A stretch of DNA of 64,000 bases, from positions 36,025 to 100,024 of the forward strand of contig JAFBIU010000013.1 of assembly GCA_021531775.1 (NCBI GenBank). Direction: 5' to 3'. Within the stretch, counting starts at the first letter, position 1. Each line of letters starts with the position of its first letter. The translations under genes were made by a program, and so were the position numbers. Under the pieces are notes generated by a model. The model searched no databases and was not told the origin of the DNA. It saw only the letters and a program-made list of their open reading frames with translations. Below are positions 61,097 to 64,000 of the stretch, piece by piece. The stretch is from Parabacteroides distasonis. GTDB lineage: Bacteria > Bacteroidota > Bacteroidia > Bacteroidales > Tannerellaceae.

Positions 61097-62700
61097 TGAT
61101 GAGATTTTGTTCTATAACTACAGATAGCTCCCTTATGCGTGCCACGTTTTGGCGCTATATCTTTCCTACGTTGATATCATTTATGTCGTCGGCGATCAAT
61201 GGCGTGATTGATGCTGCCATTGTAGGGCATCTGGTGGGTCCGTCGGGATTGTCGGTTATCAATATGTGCATGCCGATCAATTATGTGATGATATTGCTGC
61301 TCTCGGTTACCTTTGTGGGAGCCTCGATGGTGATATCGCGCGATATTGCCAAGGGTGATTATGAATCGGTGCATCGCACATTCACAACTGCGATTGTCAC
61401 ATCGCTAACACTCACTGCCATAGTGGGGCTGACGCTATATGTCAACATAGGCGCAGTGGTGTCGCTACTGTGTCACGATGTGGCATTGCAGCCTTTGGTA
61501 GAGGATTATATCTGCGTGCAGCTGAGCGGATTTGCCGTCACCAACTTGTGTGGCTGCCTGTGCCTTGCCGTGAAGGCCGACAGTTCGCCTCGACTGGTGT
61601 CGTTTGCCGTGATGTTCTGCTGTCTGCTCAATCTTACGCTTGATGTGGTGTTTATCAAATACGGCGATATGGGCGTTGTTGGGTCGGCGTGGGCCTATAA
61701 TGTGGGATTTATAGTGGGCAGTATCATCTTGTCATCACACTTCCTCCTTCGGCGCAACCATCTGAAGCCTGGGCGAATCTATCCGCCGCGTAATTGGAGG
61801 GAAATGATCAGGATGGGTCTGCCGATGACTGTGCTGCAAATGCTTACAGCCATTAAGATAGCGAGCGTGAATGGGATGGTTTGTGACCACATCGGTACAA
61901 ATGGTGAGGTAATGCTGTCGTTGTACCAGAATCTCACCATATTTGCATCCCTGTTTTATTGCGGTGCATGCCAGGTGATGCAGTTGCTCAACAGTGCCAA
62001 CCTCGGCAGTGGCGATCGTCGCGGCTATCGCACCACATTGCGCACCACCGCATTGTTCGTCCTGGTCGCAGAAGTGTGTGTGGTGGCTGGCGTATGCCTG
62101 TTTCCACAGCAGTATGCCGGACTGTTCCATGTAACATTGGAGGATGCTTTTATGCTGCAAGAATTTGCCTTAGCCGTGCCGCTCATAGCAGCCAACTATG
62201 TGATCATGGGCGTGTACCAAATCACCAATCGCTCGACACTCGCAGTTGCTGTGAGTTCCTGCCAAGCGTTGCTGGTGATACCGGCGATGATCGCGATGAT
62301 GCATATTGCCAAGCTGCATTTCAGTCTGGCGTATGCTCTGGGAGAGGTCGCTACGATGGCTATGATTCTGGTGTGCCGCCAGAGTCTGTTTCCGAGCAGT
62401 GACGCCCACGAAGTGTATTTTGATGCCATAGGCAGGAAAGATGCCCCGAAGCTGCTGCAATTGGTGTCGGAGAGTCCTTTGCCCGAACGTGTCAAGGCTG
62501 ATTTGCAGGAATCGTTGCGGTACTATAAAAGTGGAGAGGCTCGATGGCGAAGGCTTGAAATAACGGTGTATGCAGCAGCTGATGAAATGAATGTGATTAT
62601 CAGGGCTGATGGTCCACGTATCACCGGACTGAACTGGAGCTTGGGACTCAACCAGTGTGTGCTCACTTGCGGTGATGGTAGCGGAAAGGGCCTCACGTGA
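61096..62700 (+). CDS. MATE-family exporter with C-terminal HATPase-like tail
   Basis: The 534-residue protein has twelve membrane segments in residues about 15-440: FWRYIFPTLISFMSSAINGV, DAAIVGHLVG, and the duplicated half MGLPMTVLQMLTAIKIASVN. It fits MATE drug or metabolite exporters. The last about 90 residues are soluble: LPERVKADLQESLRYY, RRLEITVYAAADEMNVIIRA and DGPRITGLN. This order resembles a reduced HATPase/anti-sigma-type domain, but the N-box asparagine and full G boxes are not seen. Translationally coupled to the GT8 gene, it probably exports the product of the NRPS pathway. Confidence 0.85.
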   Translation: MMRFCSITTDSSLMRATFWRYIFPTLISFMSSAINGVIDAAIVGHLVGPSGLSVINMCMPINYVMILLLSVTFVGASMVISRDIAKGDYESVHRTFTTAIVTSLTLTAIVGLTLYVNIGAVVSLLCHDVALQPLVEDYICVQLSGFAVTNLCGCLCLAVKADSSPRLVSFAVMFCCLLNLTLDVVFIKYGDMGVVGSAWAYNVGFIVGSIILSSHFLLRRNHLKPGRIYPPRNWREMIRMGLPMTVLQMLTAIKIASVNGMVCDHIGTNGEVMLSLYQNLTIFASLFYCGACQVMQLLNSANLGSGDRRGYRTTLRTTALFVLVAEVCVVAGVCLFPQQYAGLFHVTLEDAFMLQEFALAVPLIAANYVIMGVYQITNRSTLAVAVSSCQALLVIPAMIAMMHIAKLHFSLAYALGEVATMAMILVCRQSLFPSSDAHEVYFDAIGRKDAPKLLQLVSESPLPERVKADLQESLRYYKSGEARWRRLEITVYAAADEMNVIIRADGPRITGLNWSLGLNQCVLTCGDGSGKGLT

Positions 62701-62736
62701 GCGCGGAAAAGGTGTACAGGGTGGGGTGGAGGTTTG

Positions 62737-62744
62737 TATCTTTG
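62737..62744 (+). promoter_or_regulatory. -7 promoter element of the HU-like gene
   Basis: TATCTTTG, 27 nt before the ATG at 62771. A GCGGAAAAGGTGTA sequence starts 33 bp upstream at 62704, echoing the phased repeats, although only one copy is present. Confidence 0.6.
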
Positions 62745-62770
62745 TGATGTGAATTTAAAACATAGATGTT

Positions 62771-63505
62771 ATGGCAATTAAAGTGAGAGCGATCGAACGC
62801 AATGTATCGTTCGACAAAGAAAGTGAGAAATGGATGTATGTGATGCAGCCCGAGTTGTACAACCGGCTGACACAGGTGAAGGTGGTCGAAGAGGCCTCTG
62901 TACGCAGTGGTATCCCCAAGGGCAGTCTGAATGCGTCGTGGGAGGCGATTGGCGACGTGATCAAGGCTTGGGCTACAGAGGGCCACTCGGTGGCGATTCC
63001 GGGGTTGGGTACGATGCGTTTCAGCCTGCGATCCAAATCGGTAGCCGATGTAAATAAGGTAAAGTCAAAATTTATTACCGCTCGTCGTGTTCTCTTTACC
63101 CCGAATACCGACATCAAGCAGGTTCTGGCCAGTACGAGTGTGGCGATCACCTGCATCGACCGCTACGGCAACGTAGTGAAGCGTGTCAATTCGTCCGATG
63201 AGGGCGATGTGGAGGATACGGAGTTTGACTATCGTGTGTCGTTGACGGCCAGTCCGGCGGAGGGCGGAACGGTGACGGGTGCAGGTACGTACCAGAACGG
63301 TGATTCGGTGACGATCGAGGCCGTAGCAGCCAGCGGTTACCATTTCACCCAGTGGAGCGATGGTGATACGAACGCAGAGCGTACCTTCAGCATTACGGAG
63401 GATGTGACCCTGACGGCCACCTTCGAGGCGGATTCGACCTCCGGCGGTGGATCGGACACAGATTCGGGTGGTGGAACGGATCCTGAGACGCCCCCATTTA
63501 GTTGA
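62771..63505 (+). CDS. HU-like DNA-binding protein fused to an InlB-type repeat
   Basis: The 244-residue protein has an HU/IHF-related domain of the Bacteroidales long type at residues 1 to about 145 (MAIKVRAIERNVSFD, VVEEASVRSGIPKGSLNASW, SVAIPGLGTMRF). It then has one InlB/bacterial-repeat domain at about 152-228 (VSLTASPAEGGTVTGAGTYQ, SGYHFTQWSDGDTNAER, TFSITEDVTLTATFE) and a Gly/Ser/Asp tail. No signal peptide is present, so a fold usually found on secreted proteins is predicted in the cytoplasm. HU genes of this type accompany the VirE-DUF5675-amidase cassette in Bacteroidales, although here they are 25 kb apart. Confidence 0.88.
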   Translation: MAIKVRAIERNVSFDKESEKWMYVMQPELYNRLTQVKVVEEASVRSGIPKGSLNASWEAIGDVIKAWATEGHSVAIPGLGTMRFSLRSKSVADVNKVKSKFITARRVLFTPNTDIKQVLASTSVAITCIDRYGNVVKRVNSSDEGDVEDTEFDYRVSLTASPAEGGTVTGAGTYQNGDSVTIEAVAASGYHFTQWSDGDTNAERTFSITEDVTLTATFEADSTSGGGSDTDSGGGTDPETPPFS

Positions 63506-63510
63506 ACAAC

Positions 63511-63540
63511 GGGAGGTCGGGGTGCATAGCCTCGGCCTCC
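63511..63540 (+). other. Intercistronic hairpin
   Basis: GGGAGGTCG pairs with the CGGCCTCCC downstream around a short loop. No T run follows, so it is more likely a processing or stability element than a terminator. Confidence 0.5.
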
Positions 63541-63573
63541 CTGGTTAATCAATAGGAAAGGAGGGCGGATGTG

Positions 63574-63801
63574 ATGAAGATTTTTTATGTGATATTGACG
63601 GTGAGCGTAGTGCTGATAGTGGTCGGTTTTTTTATGCCACCCATCGGCGTGATTGATGGAAGTGTGTTGACGGCTGTGGGGCTCTTGCTGTTGTTTGCCG
63701 TGGTGGCCCGGATTCCGGATGCCATTGCAAAGGGGCGGAGTGTCAAGATTCAGAAAGGAGATTTTACAGCGGAGGTAGGGGGCGTTCCCCCGGTACATTA
63801 A
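63574..63801 (+). CDS. Small two-helix membrane protein, 75 aa
   Basis: The ATG at 63574 follows a strong AAAGGAGGG ribosome-binding site, unusual for Bacteroidetes and hence decisive. A GTG one codon earlier is also in frame. Two hydrophobic helices (about 3-22 and 27-46) precede a basic cytoplasmic tail (RIPDAIAKGRSVKIQKGDF). It is co-transcribed with the HU-like gene. Comparable small proteins sit beside HU and amidase genes in other Bacteroidales and could be holin-like, but no activity can be assigned. Confidence 0.8.
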   Translation: MKIFYVILTVSVVLIVVGFFMPPIGVIDGSVLTAVGLLLLFAVVARIPDAIAKGRSVKIQKGDFTAEVGGVPPVH

Positions 63802-63809
63802 TATATATA

Positions 63810-63847
63810 AGCCCAGGTAGAAGCGGATGTTCGTTTTTGCCTGGGCT
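63810..63847 (+). terminator. Intrinsic terminator of the HU operon
   Basis: AGCCCAGG (63810-63817) pairs with CCTGGGCT (63840-63847). A run of Ts lies in the loop rather than after the stem, so termination strength is uncertain. Confidence 0.6.
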
Positions 63848-63949
63848 GTTCGTTTGCAGCAACCTCAATTTTTTTTGAATCAAAATACGCAGTATATCAG
63901 TCCATTATAAAAATGGACGAAAATTTCTTGAAAAAAAGTGGGTAAAATG

Positions 63950-63981
63950 TTTGGCAGATATGTTTTATAGCACTACCTTTG
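63950..63981 (+). promoter_or_regulatory. Consensus sigma-ABfr promoter reading out of the window
   Basis: TTTG (63950-63953), a 20-nt spacer, then TACCTTTG (63974-63981), a perfect match to the Bacteroides consensus. The gene it drives lies beyond base 64000. Confidence 0.75.
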
Positions 63982-64000
63982 CACCCGCAATCGAGAAACA

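Noticed and set aside
1..64000. tRNA, rRNA or intact insertion sequence
   Set aside because: No cloverleaf with a GTTCRA-type arm, no rRNA segments and no transposase with paired terminal repeats were recognised by eye. The Rpn-family gene lacks flanking inverted repeats.

Overview
The window looks like chromosomal DNA from a gut- or oral-type Bacteroidales, most likely Parabacteroides/Tannerella-like. Many intergenic regions carry the Bacteroidetes sigma-ABfr promoter pattern (TTTG, 19-21 nt, TAnnTTTG). The protein families are typical of the order: RND-TolC fusion, LytTR two-component system, C10 peptidase with a T9SS/DUF6383-like tail, the BT4734/VirE-DUF5675-amidase cassette, and HU with an InlB repeat. 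The assignment is inferred from gene content and promoters only.
Region 1 (about 1-33.3 kb) is core-like and densely packed. It holds a nitrilase, two PlsC-type acyltransferases, a GT3 glycogen synthase followed by a glucan phosphorylase, and a coupled leftward cluster of MtaB, an LpxL-like acyltransferase and a GT2. A ferredoxin-rich membrane protein sits next to a Tat-type aldo/keto reductase. Further right come a CobD/HisC-like aminotransferase, a GH3/beta-lactamase fusion, an IMP dehydrogenase whose active-site spacing matches the Tritrichomonas enzyme, and a leftward four-gene metal-efflux operon (RND-TolC fusion, adaptor, LytS-type kinase, LytTR regulator). SDR, MaoC, RluA, maltose-acetyltransferase-like and YaeR-like genes close the region. 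A promoter plus terminator pair at about 6.28-6.41 kb predicts a roughly 100-nt RNA.
Region 2 (about 33.3-51.9 kb) is accessory and rearranged. A leftward cassette (BT4734/VirE-like protein, DUF5675, lipoprotein, amidase) lies at 33.85-37.65 kb. A second, eroded copy surrounds an Rpn-family nuclease gene at 43.7-46 kb. Between the copies is a 1748-residue secreted C10 cysteine peptidase. Upstream of it and overlapping it by ATGA is a small signal-peptide gene that is out of frame at a run of nine G. To the right are a 620-bp gene-free region with three nested inverted-repeat systems, a radical SAM gene, a DUF1703 ATPase-nuclease, a DUF5131-DUF4186 fusion, and an AAA_14/DUF4143 ATPase whose promoter lies inside four repeats spaced exactly 33 bp.
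Region 3 (about 51.9-64 kb) has a leftward EmrAB-TolC-type pump. Opposite it is a tight rightward four-gene operon of lipoprotein, A-T-C nonribosomal peptide synthetase, GT8 glycosyltransferase and MATE exporter. This is the best candidate for an undescribed small-molecule pathway. The region between these two operons holds remnants of the radical SAM gene and of the 33-bp-phased promoter. The window ends with an HU-like protein fused to an InlB-type repeat, a small membrane protein, and a strong promoter reading out of the window.
No tRNA, rRNA, intact insertion sequence or CRISPR array was seen.
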